A stretch of DNA of 64,000 nucleotides from Bacillus sp. FJAT-27225 (GTDB lineage Bacteria > Bacillota > Bacilli > Bacillales > Cytobacillaceae). The DNA is taken from contig NZ_MAYU01000022.1 in assembly GCF_001685025.1 (NCBI RefSeq), positions 248,001 to 312,000 of the forward strand, read 5' to 3'. Position 1 is the stretch's first letter, and every line of letters starts with the position of its first letter. Below are positions 44,145 to 52,599 of the stretch, piece by piece. Position numbers and translations under genes: made by a program. The notes under the pieces were generated by a model. That model searched no databases. It saw only the letters and a list, made by a program, of their open reading frames with translations, and was not told the DNA's origin.

Positions 44145-44972
44145 CTATACATTACTTACTATTTCAATACCCATATTTACCTGCTCTTCATCCTGTGAAA
44201 TTCCAGTTCCGAGATGAAGGCTAAACCAGTCCACAAGGCCGTATGTACCTTGTCGTGTCACCTTATGGCCAGCGTGCTGTTCGGATATAAATTTCACGTC
44301 GCCTTGCCCGTTTTTGCCAGCAAGAAGTGATTTATAAAAATCCCAGGCAAACCGGTGCGGAACAGTCGTATCTGCTTGGCCATGCCAGAACAATAGAGGC
44401 CTGCCTGCCAGTTTTTCCGGTTGAAGCGTTAGGTCGTATTCCTTTAATGCTTCAAGCTGAACCATTAATTCCTCTTCAGATTGTGGAAGCTCATAGCCGA
44501 GCCTTTTCAGCTCGGAAACTTGCCAATTAGCCATATCATAATAACTTGGAGAGCCCATCAAACTTACGGCTGCACGAACCCACTCAAACTTTGTCAGCGC
44601 CCCGAGCGTAATAATCCCGCCCATTGATGTGCCGGCAAGCCCTATCCGGTCCGGGTCGGCAAGTTCTTTTTTTACATAAAAGTCCTTCACGCCATTTACT
44701 TCATGGATTGTATTTATTACGATATCCCAAAAGCGAATGGATAACTCATTTTGAGAGAGGCCCTGTTCACGTTCACCATGGTGAACAGCTTCTGGAAGGA
44801 CTACCCGAAAGCCTTTCTCAGCAAGTAAATAGGCAATATGGAGATTGTTTTCCTTTGCACTCCCAAAACCATGCACGAACATGACAAATGGCAAACGTTC
44901 CGCCTGCAGGTGCTCATCAACTACATGCAGGACGGGAATACTGTTTACAACTTCCTTGCTTATTCCGATCAA
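44145..44972 (-). CDS. yitV: Alpha/beta hydrolase YitV
   Basis: Putative serine esterase of about 275 residues. HGFGSAKENN forms the oxyanion region, the nucleophile elbow is GTSMGGI, and the C-terminal WHGQADTTVPH and QHAGHKVT supply Asp and His. GGGAGG is eight bases before a TTG at 44972, giving MIGISKEVVNSIPVLHV; the ATG at 44999 has no ribosome site. Substrate unknown. First gene of the yitV-yitW-yedF-like operon and divergent from yitU, as in B. subtilis. Confidence 0.9.
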   Translation of the reverse strand: MIGISKEVVNSIPVLHVVDEHLQAERLPFVMFVHGFGSAKENNLHIAYLLAEKGFRVVLPEAVHHGEREQGLSQNELSIRFWDIVINTIHEVNGVKDFYVKKELADPDRIGLAGTSMGGIITLGALTKFEWVRAAVSLMGSPSYYDMANWQVSELKRLGYELPQSEEELMVQLEALKEYDLTLQPEKLAGRPLLFWHGQADTTVPHRFAWDFYKSLLAGKNGQGDVKFISEQHAGHKVTRQGTYGLVDWFSLHLGTGISQDEEQVNMGIEIVSNV

Positions 44973-45175
44973 CTGAAAAACCCTCCCACATATTTGCATT
45001 ATATCGGATAAAAAATCCGTTTGGTGTGAATTTTTTTACACCTTGGCTGTTTTATTGGTAACATGATGATTATAACCGCTGTGATTAAAGTCTCAACCTT
45101 AGTGTATCATTTTTGCAGCGTGAATCATAAAGAAGTAACTTGTATGCAAATTCCCCATTTTGAGAAGGAGATGCC

Positions 45176-46000
45176 ATGACAGAAAAACACTTGATCGCAC
45201 TTGATTTAGACGGGACGCTGCTTACGGATGACAAGGTCGTCTCAGAAAAGACGAAAGATGTTTTAATGAAGGCGAAAGCTGAAGGCCATATCGTTATGAT
45301 TTCAACAGGCCGGCCGTACCGTTCCAGCGAAATGTATTATCACGAGCTCGGGCTTGAAACTCCAATTGTTAACTTTAACGGCGCTTTCGTCCATCATCCT
45401 CTTGACCATAGCTGGGGTGCCTATCACACTCCTCTGGATATTAAGACTGCGAAGGATATCGTAGAGGCATGCCGGAATTTCACATTCCACAATATTATCG
45501 CTGAAGTCATTGATGATGTGTATTTCCACTATCACGATGAAAAGCTGATTGACTTGTTTACCTTTGGCAACCCGAAAATTACATCCGGCGACCTTGCAGA
45601 GAAACTTGAGGATTCCCCAACTGCTATGCTGATTCACAGTGAGGAAGAAGATGTTAAAAAAATCCGGGCTCATCTAAGCGAGGTCCATGCCGAGGTGATT
45701 GACCACCGCAGTTGGGCGGCTCCGTGGCATGTTATTGAAATTATTAAATCCGGCATGAATAAAGCTGTCGGAGTGAAGCGCGTTGCAGACTTTTACGGCA
45801 TTCCGCAGCAACGTGTCATTGCTTTCGGAGATGAGGACAATGACCTAGAAATGATTGAGTATGCTGGTAAAGGCGTGGCCATGGGGAATGCTATTGATGC
45901 CCTAAAGACCATTGCCAAGGATATAACATTAACCAATCAGGAAGATGGGATTGGTGTGTACCTTGAAGAAACATTGAATTTAAAAACAAAAATATATTAA
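45176..46000 (+). CDS. yitU: HAD superfamily (Cof-type) phosphatase YitU
   Basis: A 274-residue HAD hydrolase with nucleophile motif LIALDLDGTLL, motif II STGRP and motif IV FGDEDNDLEMI; C2B cap between. B. subtilis YitU is one of the enzymes that dephosphorylates the flavin precursor 5-amino-6-ribitylamino-uracil 5'-phosphate. Start ATG follows AGAAGGAGATGCC. Confidence 0.94.
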   Translation: MTEKHLIALDLDGTLLTDDKVVSEKTKDVLMKAKAEGHIVMISTGRPYRSSEMYYHELGLETPIVNFNGAFVHHPLDHSWGAYHTPLDIKTAKDIVEACRNFTFHNIIAEVIDDVYFHYHDEKLIDLFTFGNPKITSGDLAEKLEDSPTAMLIHSEEEDVKKIRAHLSEVHAEVIDHRSWAAPWHVIEIIKSGMNKAVGVKRVADFYGIPQQRVIAFGDEDNDLEMIEYAGKGVAMGNAIDALKTIAKDITLTNQEDGIGVYLEETLNLKTKIY

Positions 46001-46012
46001 TCAGTTTTTTCC

Positions 46013-46045
46013 TTGCCCGCCACAGTTGGCTGGGCTTTTATTTTT
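46013..46045 (+). terminator. Terminator after yitU
   Basis: Hairpin GCCCGCCACAGTTGGCTGGGC followed by a T-rich tail. Confidence 0.7.
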
Positions 46046-46159
46046 CCATTGTATTCGTATTACCTGTCATCGTTTTCCTATTTAGGCATTGCCCCATAAG
46101 AGCATACTAGCAATGAAACAGCTTTCTGTTTCATCAGCTCATAAATGGAGGGATTTCGA

Positions 46160-46306
46160 ATGGGTCGACGATCAAGGCGCTTTGTAAAGCAAGGATCGGA
46201 TTCAGTAGAGAGGCATAGCCAGCGCATCCCGTACCATATGACGTTTGCCGAGGCTGAAGAACGTAAATTGGCCAATGCCCGTGAAAACGCAAACGGGGGG
46301 TTATAA
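46160..46306 (+). CDS. Small basic protein, unknown
   Basis: A 48-residue, highly charged protein, MGRRSRRFVKQGSDSVERH at the start and ending ANARENANGGL. TGGAGGG lies eight bases before the ATG. It ends four bases before the next small gene and both probably share a message. The Arg-rich N-terminus and small size recall minor spore proteins, but I do not recognise the family. Confidence 0.65.
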   Translation: MGRRSRRFVKQGSDSVERHSQRIPYHMTFAEAEERKLANARENANGGL

Positions 46307-46309
46307 CGG

Positions 46310-46498
46310 ATGGCGAATCAACTTTTTCAGCAAGCCAGGCATTATACAGCTGCCGCGCTGACTGCATCGCCGGAAGGAAGGCAGGAGGCAATCGCCAAAG
46401 CGAAAAATGCGCTTAGCTCTGCCTATGCCAATTCAACAAGGGCTGAGCAAATCCAGCTTGGCGAAATGCAATCAAGGCTTGATAACCTTGAACAGTAG
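46310..46498 (+). CDS. DUF3813-like small helical protein
   Basis: A 62-residue protein, MANQLFQQARHYTAAALTA to LGEMQSRLDNLEQ, Ala-rich and fully helical in appearance. The pattern AKNALSSAYANSTRAEQ matches, from memory, the Bacillus DUF3813 family. Partner of the preceding 48-residue gene (four-base gap). Function unknown. Confidence 0.7.
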   Translation: MANQLFQQARHYTAAALTASPEGRQEAIAKAKNALSSAYANSTRAEQIQLGEMQSRLDNLEQ

Positions 46499-46535
46499 AT
46501 TATACGGGCAGTTGTGTGCGTCACAATGAGCGAAG

Positions 46536-46566
46536 AAAGGCCGGCACAGCAGCCGGCCTTTTCTAT
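46536..46566. terminator. Bidirectional terminator between the DUF3813 gene and the BsuPI-Gmad2 gene
   Basis: Stem AAGGCCGGC / GCCGGCCTT with T-run. Confidence 0.85.
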
Positions 46567-46568
46567 TC

Positions 46569-47375
46569 CTAATTGGTTCCCCTAAATTGCTGAAGGACGA
46601 TGGCCACTGGCTCTCCTGTAATCGATCCTCCGGCAGTCTTTTCATATAAATTCAATATGAGCGTGCCATTTTTAGGGAGCTGTTTGGCTGGAATCGTCAG
46701 CTTTAATTCAAATTCGGCCCAATCGGGGTATTTGCTCCCCGACACAACTTTCATTTCTTTTATCAGCTGGTTATGGCCATCTTCAACCGTGTAAAAGAAT
46801 TCTCCTGTCCGTGGCCTGGCCTTCCCTGTCACTGTATAGCTGCCATTGGAACCAGTTACGTTTATTTCATGGAAAACAGTGTTTTCCCCAGGTGCTTCCG
46901 ATCTGGAATCGCGCTCTTTGCCAGGCACCTTGATATCGATAGAAGCTTCCATCCCTTGAGGGTCTACCGGCTTCCCGCTAAGCTTTACAGCTTTAACATT
47001 TACAGTGGCTTTATAGAGCCCCGCAGGAACCCGAATTCCATCTGCCGAATAGTTCCAGGCCTCCTTCCACTGCTTCGATCCGCCTGGCGGAATCGTTATA
47101 TACTGGAATGCCTGGAGAAAGGCTTTTCCTTTCGAGGATGAATAGACTTCACTTCCACTATTGTCGAGAACCACGACTTCATAGAATTCCGATGTTGGAA
47201 ACTCAAGCTTCACCGGTGCGTTTGTTGCATTCGTAATTGTAATCGTTAGCTGGGCGGCCTCTGTACCGGGCTCGGCCTGGATTGCCACTGAAATACCTTG
47301 GCCCGGGTTTCCTTGGTTTTGAGTAACCGGCAGCCAGAAAGAAAGAAGCAGCCAGGCAGCAATTAGCAGATTCAA
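46569..47375 (-). CDS. Secreted BsuPI-Gmad2 two-domain protein
   Basis: A 268-residue exported protein. Signal peptide MNLLIAAWLLLSFWLPVTQ is followed by a BsuPI domain (about residues 28-140: AQLTITITNATNAPVKLEFPTS, EVYSSSKGKAFLQAFQYITIPPGG, WNYSADGIRVPAGLY). A charged linker follows, then a C-terminal Gmad2 immunoglobulin-like domain (about 165-265: GSYTVTGKARPRTGEFFYTVEDGHN). B. subtilis Ipi at this locus is a single cytoplasmic BsuPI domain of 119 residues that inhibits the intracellular protease. This version is exported and fused to a domain known from germination proteins, so its target must be outside the membrane. Confidence 0.8.
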   Translation of the reverse strand: MNLLIAAWLLLSFWLPVTQNQGNPGQGISVAIQAEPGTEAAQLTITITNATNAPVKLEFPTSEFYEVVVLDNSGSEVYSSSKGKAFLQAFQYITIPPGGSKQWKEAWNYSADGIRVPAGLYKATVNVKAVKLSGKPVDPQGMEASIDIKVPGKERDSRSEAPGENTVFHEINVTGSNGSYTVTGKARPRTGEFFYTVEDGHNQLIKEMKVVSGSKYPDWAEFELKLTIPAKQLPKNGTLILNLYEKTAGGSITGEPVAIVLQQFRGTN

Positions 47376-47442
47376 ACATATCCCTCCATATCGTTATATT
47401 GGCTCCATTCATATGTTCTTTTTTTCTGGCTGAAAAAATACA

Positions 47443-48285
47443 TCAGTCGCGCCGAAACAATCCAAGTACAGCGGTGGTTGGCATAATATTGGTAAATGCC
47501 TTCGGGTCTATTTGTTTAATAACCCGCTCAAGATCAAACAGCTCATAGCGGGTAATGACAACCATTAGGATTTGCTTCTGTTCATTGGTATAACTTCCCT
47601 TGGCCGGAATTTCTGTTATACCCCTGACCAGGGCTGATTGAATCGCTTTGCTTAACTCGTCGCTTTTTTTCGAAACAATCATGGCGGTGAGTTTTTGGGC
47701 ACGGGTATGGATTGCATCTATGACCCTGGTTGAAGCATAGAGATTCACCAGCGTATACAGTGCCTTCTCCCAACCAAACAAATAACCTGCCGATATTGTA
47801 ATGATGGAATTGAGTGCGAAAATATAGATTCCGACTGGTTTGTCCTTTACCCTCGAAAGAACCATCGCAATAATATCGAGTCCGCCCGTGGATGCCCCCC
47901 ACTTCAAGGTAATCCCAATTCCAACCGCAGCGATCACCCCGCCAAAAACCGCGTTTAAAAGGATATCATTTGAGATATGCCTTATTGGGATTAATTCAAG
48001 GAAAAATGACATGAGGACAACACTAATAAAGCTGTAAATGGTAAAGGACTTCCCAACCTTTTTCCAGGCAAGGATGGTAACCGGAATATTCAGGATCAGC
48101 ACCAAGAAGCCAGTTGAAATGGAAAATGGGGTGATTCCTGTCAATATTCTTGAGAGAAGTTGTGCCGCACCGGTGAATCCTGAAGCGTATACATCCGCCG
48201 GGATTAAAAATAAGTTCATGCCAATGGCATTTAGAAATGATCCAATAATAACGATCGATAATTTCTTTGCGTGAAGCCAATACAT
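47443..48285 (-). CDS. yitT: YitT family membrane protein
   Basis: A 280-residue membrane protein with five or six transmembrane helices (DUF161 part; IVIIGSFLNAIGMNLFLIPA, GASTGGLDIIAMVLS) and a cytoplasmic C-terminal DUF2179 domain (KLTAMIVSKKSDELSKAIQSAL ... VVITRYELFDLERVIKQIDPKAF). Start at the ATG at 48285 after AAAGGAG. Family function unknown; order next to yitS and ipi is conserved. Confidence 0.93.
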   Translation of the reverse strand: MYWLHAKKLSIVIIGSFLNAIGMNLFLIPADVYASGFTGAAQLLSRILTGITPFSISTGFLVLILNIPVTILAWKKVGKSFTIYSFISVVLMSFFLELIPIRHISNDILLNAVFGGVIAAVGIGITLKWGASTGGLDIIAMVLSRVKDKPVGIYIFALNSIITISAGYLFGWEKALYTLVNLYASTRVIDAIHTRAQKLTAMIVSKKSDELSKAIQSALVRGITEIPAKGSYTNEQKQILMVVITRYELFDLERVIKQIDPKAFTNIMPTTAVLGLFRRD

Positions 48286-48415
48286 ATTTTTTTCTCCTTT
48301 CATCCTTCTTTGTATATTTCCCGTTTTAGGTTAATTATGCCGAACTTCATTGTATTTTTTAGGTAAAACCGCTAAACTGAGGAAAGAGAATGAGATTTGA
48401 AAGCAGGTGAATTTT

Positions 48416-49279
48416 ATGTCAGTAAGACTATTTGCGGACAGTGCTTGCGATTTGCCGCTGTCATTTTATGAAGAGAATGGGGTGGGCCTTTTCCCATTGA
48501 AAGTCCATCTGGACGGGGAAGAATACGAGGATGTACGTACCATTTCATCAAAGACGGTTTTTGAAGCGATCCGGAACGGCAAAATGCCAAAAACATCACA
48601 GGCCTCACCTGCAGGTTTTGAAAAAACCTTTACCGAAATGGCAGAAAACAAGGAAGATGGTATTTACATAGCATTTTCATCCGAACTATCAGGCACGTAC
48701 CAGACCGCTGTGATGATGCTTGAGCAGGTTAAAGAGAAATATCCGGATTTCAACCTAACGATTGTTGATACAAAAAATGCATCTCTCGGCTATGGCCTGA
48801 TCGTCCTTGAAGCATCCAAGCTTGCCGCATCAGGGGCTACCAAGGAAGAAATACTCGCCGATGTTGAGTTCCGCAGCACACATATGGAAAGCTTATTTAC
48901 TGTTGAAGACCTCGATCATTTGGCCAAAGGCGGACGTGTTTCCAAGGCATCCGCATTTCTTGGCGGACTATTGAACATTAAGCCGCTTCTCAATGTGGAG
49001 GACGGCAAGCTCGTTCCTATTGAAAAAATCCGCGGCAAAAAGAAACTGTTGCGCCGTGTGATTGAAGTGATGGAAGAGCGGGGCCGCGATATGGATCAGC
49101 AAGTGATTGGAATCAGCCATGCCGATGACCTTGAAACTGCGAATGAAATGAAGAGAATGATTGTGGAAGCATTCACACCAAAGGAAGTTTTTATTACTGA
49201 GATTGGCGCTGCAGTTGGCGCACATACCGGCCCTGGCACCATTGCGATCTTCTTTTTGAACCAGCTCCCCGAATCCTGA
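48416..49279 (+). CDS. yitS: DegV family fatty acid-binding protein YitS
   Basis: A 287-residue DegV protein that binds a fatty acid in a deep pocket; related FakB proteins present fatty acids to the kinase FakA. Motifs: DSACDLPLSFYEENGVGLFPL, TSQASPAGF, SSELSGTYQTA, and AHTGPGTIAIFF at the C-terminus. Start ATG at 48416 after AGCAGGTG. Position between yitT and yitL as in B. subtilis. Confidence 0.94.
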   Translation: MSVRLFADSACDLPLSFYEENGVGLFPLKVHLDGEEYEDVRTISSKTVFEAIRNGKMPKTSQASPAGFEKTFTEMAENKEDGIYIAFSSELSGTYQTAVMMLEQVKEKYPDFNLTIVDTKNASLGYGLIVLEASKLAASGATKEEILADVEFRSTHMESLFTVEDLDHLAKGGRVSKASAFLGGLLNIKPLLNVEDGKLVPIEKIRGKKKLLRRVIEVMEERGRDMDQQVIGISHADDLETANEMKRMIVEAFTPKEVFITEIGAAVGAHTGPGTIAIFFLNQLPES

Positions 49280-49366
49280 TTTTTCTTGGCAAAAACACTT
49301 GTCTTGCATACTCCTTTCTGGCAATACAGACACTAAGACTGTATTTCCCGGAAAGGAGTTTTTACT

Positions 49367-49498
49367 ATGCCCCACACTTCAGACAATGACAAAAAGGCAA
49401 AAGACAATAACGCGCTCCGCCACGAAAAGAACATGATGCGCGAAAAGAACCGCAAAGCTGGCAGGGATTCGTATTCTAAAAAAACGGATCATTTGTAA
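49367..49498 (+). CDS. DUF3941 small charged protein
   Basis: A 43-residue, very hydrophilic protein, MPHTSDNDKKAKDNNALRH to AGRDSYSKKTDHL. This is recognisable as the small DUF3941 family of Bacillaceae. AAAGGAG lies eight bases before the ATG. Probably expressed alone, with its own terminator. Function unknown; likely unstructured. Confidence 0.8.
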   Translation: MPHTSDNDKKAKDNNALRHEKNMMREKNRKAGRDSYSKKTDHL

Positions 49499-49505
49499 AG
49501 TTGAA

Positions 49506-49537
49506 CGGCCCGTATTGATCGGGCCTTTTCGTTTTTT
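49506..49537 (+). terminator. Terminator after the DUF3941 gene
   Basis: Stem ACGGCCCG / CGGGCC with TTTTCGTTTTTT. Confidence 0.85.
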
Positions 49538-49569
49538 CTGGGATGTGGCTGCTCGGATTTAGTACAAGT

Positions 49570-49764
49570 TTTCGCTAAATTCGGTTTGGGATATAGCTGT
49601 TTTTCACTAGTACTACTCAGAGACTTACTAGTTATTCTGTGAGAAATTATAGTCGTACTCTGAGTAGTACTAGAAATGACTATTCGCCGGGACCACACTT
49701 TTTCACTAAGTCCGGTTCAGATATAGCTGTATTTCACTAGTACTACTCAGAGACTAACTGGTCA
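49570..49764. repeat. 64-base direct repeat with a 16-base perfect inverted copy
   Basis: Copy 1 (about 49570-49634) and copy 2 (about 49700-49764) share GATATAGCTG..TTTCAC and CTAGTACTACTCAGAG. Between them the inverse CTCTGAGTAGTACTAG lies at 49658-49673. Thus CTAGTACTACTCAGAG at 49607-49622 and 49737-49752 can each pair with the middle copy. No ORF. It fills the gap between the DUF3941 gene and yitL. Confidence 0.8.
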
Positions 49765-49792
49765 CAGTTTGCTACTTAATCTGACGAAACAA

Positions 49793-49819
49793 AAACCGGA
49801 CCCACTATATTGGATCCGG
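49793..49819 (-). terminator. Terminator after yitL
   Basis: Minus-strand stem CCGGATCCAA / TGGGTCCGG followed by TTTTTG. Confidence 0.7.
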
Positions 49820-49830
49820 CAGCAAAATGA

Positions 49831-50694
49831 TTATTCTTCTTTCTTATACGTCCAGGCACCCTCCTGATAGACCTTTCCATCCTTCATCAATTTCCCAAGC
49901 GCACGCTTGAACGCACCTTTACTTATTCCAAAGCGCTCCTGAATATCCTCGGCCTGGCTTTTATCGTTAAACGGCATTGCGCCATTTCTCGAAAGCAAGT
50001 AGTCGTAGATTGAAGCTGCATCCTCATCAAGCGCATCCTGCTTCCGTGCCAAAAGCGACACGTTGACAGTGCCATCTTCCTTGACATCAATAATCCTTCC
50101 CTCGACCATCTGTCCAAGGCGCGGTTCCTCCGCCCGCTGTGATTCATGGATAAAGCCACGGTATCCCTCGATAGTGTAGATCCAACTTCCAACCTTTGCG
50201 GTCCTGTAAATATGGCCCTGTACATTTTTATTAAAATCAGATCGTGTTGCTTTTGATGAAATCTCCTGTATCACAGGGTCTGTCGCAAGCTTTGCGTAAA
50301 GCCGGTACTGCCTGTTGACGCGAATAGTCGCATAGACCATGTCGCCAACTGTCGGCCAGATGGACTTATGTACTGGCAAGTCCTCTTCACCAAGAAGAAT
50401 GTCCTTCTGAATGCCAATATCAAGGAACACACCCACTCCCGCCTTGGTGTCGACTACCTTAAGCCAGCCGTATTCCCCTGCCTTAATTGAAGGCATTTTC
50501 GATGTTGCAACGACTCTGCCGTGTGAATCTGGATAAAGGAACACTTCAACCTTGTCCCCTTCTCCATACTCTTCCGCTGCTTCATTGCTGTGAAGCAGGA
50601 CATCCTCTTCTCCATCTGTTAAAAAATATCCATAAGCAGCTGTTCTGGCCACCTCGAGGGTAACTGTCTGTCCTACCTGTTCAATTAATGCCAT
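49831..50694 (-). CDS. yitL: S1-like RNA-binding protein YitL (CvfB family)
   Basis: A 287-residue RNA-binding protein with tandem S1-like OB folds and a C-terminal winged helix ([34 protein letters not shown]). The S1 repeats are visible as [26 protein letters not shown] and [18 protein letters not shown]. Start ATG at 50694 after GGAGG. CvfB in Staphylococcus affects virulence gene expression; the Bacillus role is not settled. Divergent from yitK. Confidence 0.93.
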   Translation of the reverse strand: MALIEQVGQTVTLEVARTAAYGYFLTDGEEDVLLHSNEAAEEYGEGDKVEVFLYPDSHGRVVATSKMPSIKAGEYGWLKVVDTKAGVGVFLDIGIQKDILLGEEDLPVHKSIWPTVGDMVYATIRVNRQYRLYAKLATDPVIQEISSKATRSDFNKNVQGHIYRTAKVGSWIYTIEGYRGFIHESQRAEEPRLGQMVEGRIIDVKEDGTVNVSLLARKQDALDEDAASIYDYLLSRNGAMPFNDKSQAEDIQERFGISKGAFKRALGKLMKDGKVYQEGAWTYKKEE

Positions 50695-50833
50695 TTCTTT
50701 AACCTCCATCTATTTAATCCTGGGACAAGGGTATTCCGTTTGGAAATTTCCCTCTCCTGTGCCATTTGTTGTTTCACCTTTTATATTCTACTATAATGGA
50801 ACAAGGAAAGAAAAATTGTATCGGAGGTACCAC

Positions 50834-51325
50834 ATGTCAAAAGATAGCTCATTCGATATTGTATCCAAAGTTGATTTCGAAGAAGTAAAGAATGCACTGA
50901 CAGCGACAGCTAAAGAAATTTCAACCCGCTATGACTTTAAGGGCTCTAAAAGCCAGGTAACGCTTGATAAGGAAGAGCTTGTGCTAGTATCGGATGATGA
51001 ATACAAGCTGGGCCAGCTGAAGGATGTTCTCCTCAGCAAATTGATCAAGCGCGGTGTGCCAATCAAGAATCTTGATTACGGAAAAATGGAAGGTGCTTCC
51101 GGCGGGACTGTCCGCCAGCGTGCAAAGCTCGTTCAGGGCATTGACAAGGACAACGCAAAGAAAATCAACACCATCATTAAAAACAGCGGCCTAAAGGTAA
51201 AAAGCCAAATCCAGGATGACCAAATCCGGGTAACCGCAAAAAGCCGCGATGACTTGCAGCGCATCATTGCGGCAGTCAAGGAAGCAGACCTTACAGTTGA
51301 TGTTCAGTTCATCAACTATCGCTAA
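50834..51325 (+). CDS. yitK: YajQ family nucleotide-binding protein YitK
   Basis: A 163-residue protein of the YajQ family, two small alpha/beta domains known to bind nucleotides or tRNA (a cyclic di-GMP effector in some bacteria). Start [18 protein letters not shown] at 50834 after [27 protein letters not shown] and [24 protein letters not shown] are conserved. Followed by its own terminator. Confidence 0.95.
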   Translation: MSKDSSFDIVSKVDFEEVKNALTATAKEISTRYDFKGSKSQVTLDKEELVLVSDDEYKLGQLKDVLLSKLIKRGVPIKNLDYGKMEGASGGTVRQRAKLVQGIDKDNAKKINTIIKNSGLKVKSQIQDDQIRVTAKSRDDLQRIIAAVKEADLTVDVQFINYR

Positions 51326-51334
51326 TACCTAATG

Positions 51335-51370
51335 AAAGCAACCGGGATGAATTCGTCCCGGTTGCTTTTT
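51335..51370 (+). terminator. Terminator after yitK
   Basis: Stem AAAGCAACCGGGA / TCCCGGTTGCTTT with T-run. Confidence 0.9.
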
Positions 51371-51685
51371 ACAATCATTATTCTTTTAAATAGTCTCTGG
51401 AACCATTCAACTTTGCTCTCTAGGCCTTCATTTTCTGGCCAGCCATTCTCCCCAACTGCCTCACCACATTTTTCACTTACTACTAAGACGACTAAAAATG
51501 TTTTTGGTTTCATTATTTAGGCTCAGGCTGTGCGAACTCAACCTCCCCTTCTGATGAAGGATGGAGAGCCATGATTTTTCCAGCTGTTCCCGTCTTCTAA
51601 TTGGATACTTCTATTTTTTTCCACGTTATAATCCCTTTCAAAAAAGGAATTATGGGGGTAGGACTAATTATAGGAGGCTGATACG
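51371..51685. other. Non-coding gap between yitK and the SDR gene
   Basis: About 315 bases. I see no gene; a small inverted repeat ATCCCTTTC...AAAAAGGAAT near 51635 precedes the SDR start. A SigB-type promoter was looked for and not found at good spacing. Confidence 0.4.
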
Positions 51686-52552
51686 ATGAACGAAGAAAAA
51701 CTTCCAAAGGAGTTCCCGCCACAGGAGCAGGATCACCAGCCAGGTGTTGAAGGAAAAATGCATCCTGAGCCAATTTCTGTCGACCCGAACTATAAGGGCA
51801 GCGGCAAGCTGAAGGATAAAGTGGTTTTAATTACCGGAGGTGACAGCGGCATTGGGAAATCCGCTGCGATTTATTTTGCCAAGGAAGGCGCAGATGTGGC
51901 GATTGTATATTTGGATGAAACCTCTGATGCAGATGACACGCGGCGACAGATTGAAGATGAAGGCAGGAAATGCCTGCTGATTCCCGGCGATGTAGGCAAT
52001 GAATCGTTTTGTAAAGTGGCAGTTGAAAAAACAATTGAGAAATTTGGCAAACTCGATGTCCTAGTCAACAATGCTGCAGAACAGCATCCGCAGCAAAGCC
52101 TGCTCGATATCTCAGCCGAGCAGCTAGAAAAGACATTCCGAACAAACATTTTCTCAATGTTTTACCTAACAAAGGCCGCCTTGCCGCACCTGAAAAAAGG
52201 TGCTTCCATCATTAATACAGCATCCGTTACGGCGTATGAAGGAAGTCCAACGTTAATCGATTATTCATCAACGAAAGGGGCTATCGTGTCGTTTACACGC
52301 GCGCTCTCCAACTCCCTTTCAAAGGACGGAATCAGAGTGAATGGAGTTGCTCCAGGGCCGATTTGGACTCCGCTCATTCCGGCGACATTCGATGCTGAAA
52401 ATGTTAAAAAATTCGGCACCGATACACCAATGGGACGCGCGGGACAGCCATTTGAGCTTGCGGCTGCCTACGTATTCCTGGCTTCTGATGATTCTTCCTA
52501 TATCAGTGGACAAATGATTCATATTAATGGTGGTAAAGTCTTAAATGGCTAA
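51686..52552 (+). CDS. Short-chain dehydrogenase of the YhxC/YdaD stress type
   Basis: A 288-residue NAD(P)-dependent oxidoreductase with an N-terminal extension (KLPKEFPPQEQDHQPGVEGKM, Pro- and Gln-rich) typical of the general-stress SDRs. Cofactor motif TGGDSGIGKS, NNAAEQHPQ, catalytic Ser and YSSTKGA (Tyr-x3-Lys), and C-terminal SYISGQMIHINGG. Substrate unknown. Start ATG after ATAGGAGG. Confidence 0.92.
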   Translation: MNEEKLPKEFPPQEQDHQPGVEGKMHPEPISVDPNYKGSGKLKDKVVLITGGDSGIGKSAAIYFAKEGADVAIVYLDETSDADDTRRQIEDEGRKCLLIPGDVGNESFCKVAVEKTIEKFGKLDVLVNNAAEQHPQQSLLDISAEQLEKTFRTNIFSMFYLTKAALPHLKKGASIINTASVTAYEGSPTLIDYSSTKGAIVSFTRALSNSLSKDGIRVNGVAPGPIWTPLIPATFDAENVKKFGTDTPMGRAGQPFELAAAYVFLASDDSSYISGQMIHINGGKVLNG

Positions 52553-52558
52553 TGACAC

Positions 52559-52592
52559 CAAAAAAGAAGCCGCCTATTTCGACGGCTTCTTT
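52559..52592. terminator. Bidirectional terminator between the SDR gene and malR
   Basis: Stem AAAGAAGCCG / CGGCTTCTTT around CCTATTTCGA, T-rich on both outer sides. Confidence 0.85.
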
Positions 52593-52599
52593 CATATTT

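Noticed and set aside
49570-49764. Repeats considered as a CRISPR array
   Set aside because: Only two direct copies and one inverted copy, no regular spacers, no cas genes nearby.
51600-51685. SigB promoter in front of the stress-type SDR gene
   Set aside because: GGGTAG is present but no GTTTAA-like -35 lies 13-15 bases upstream.
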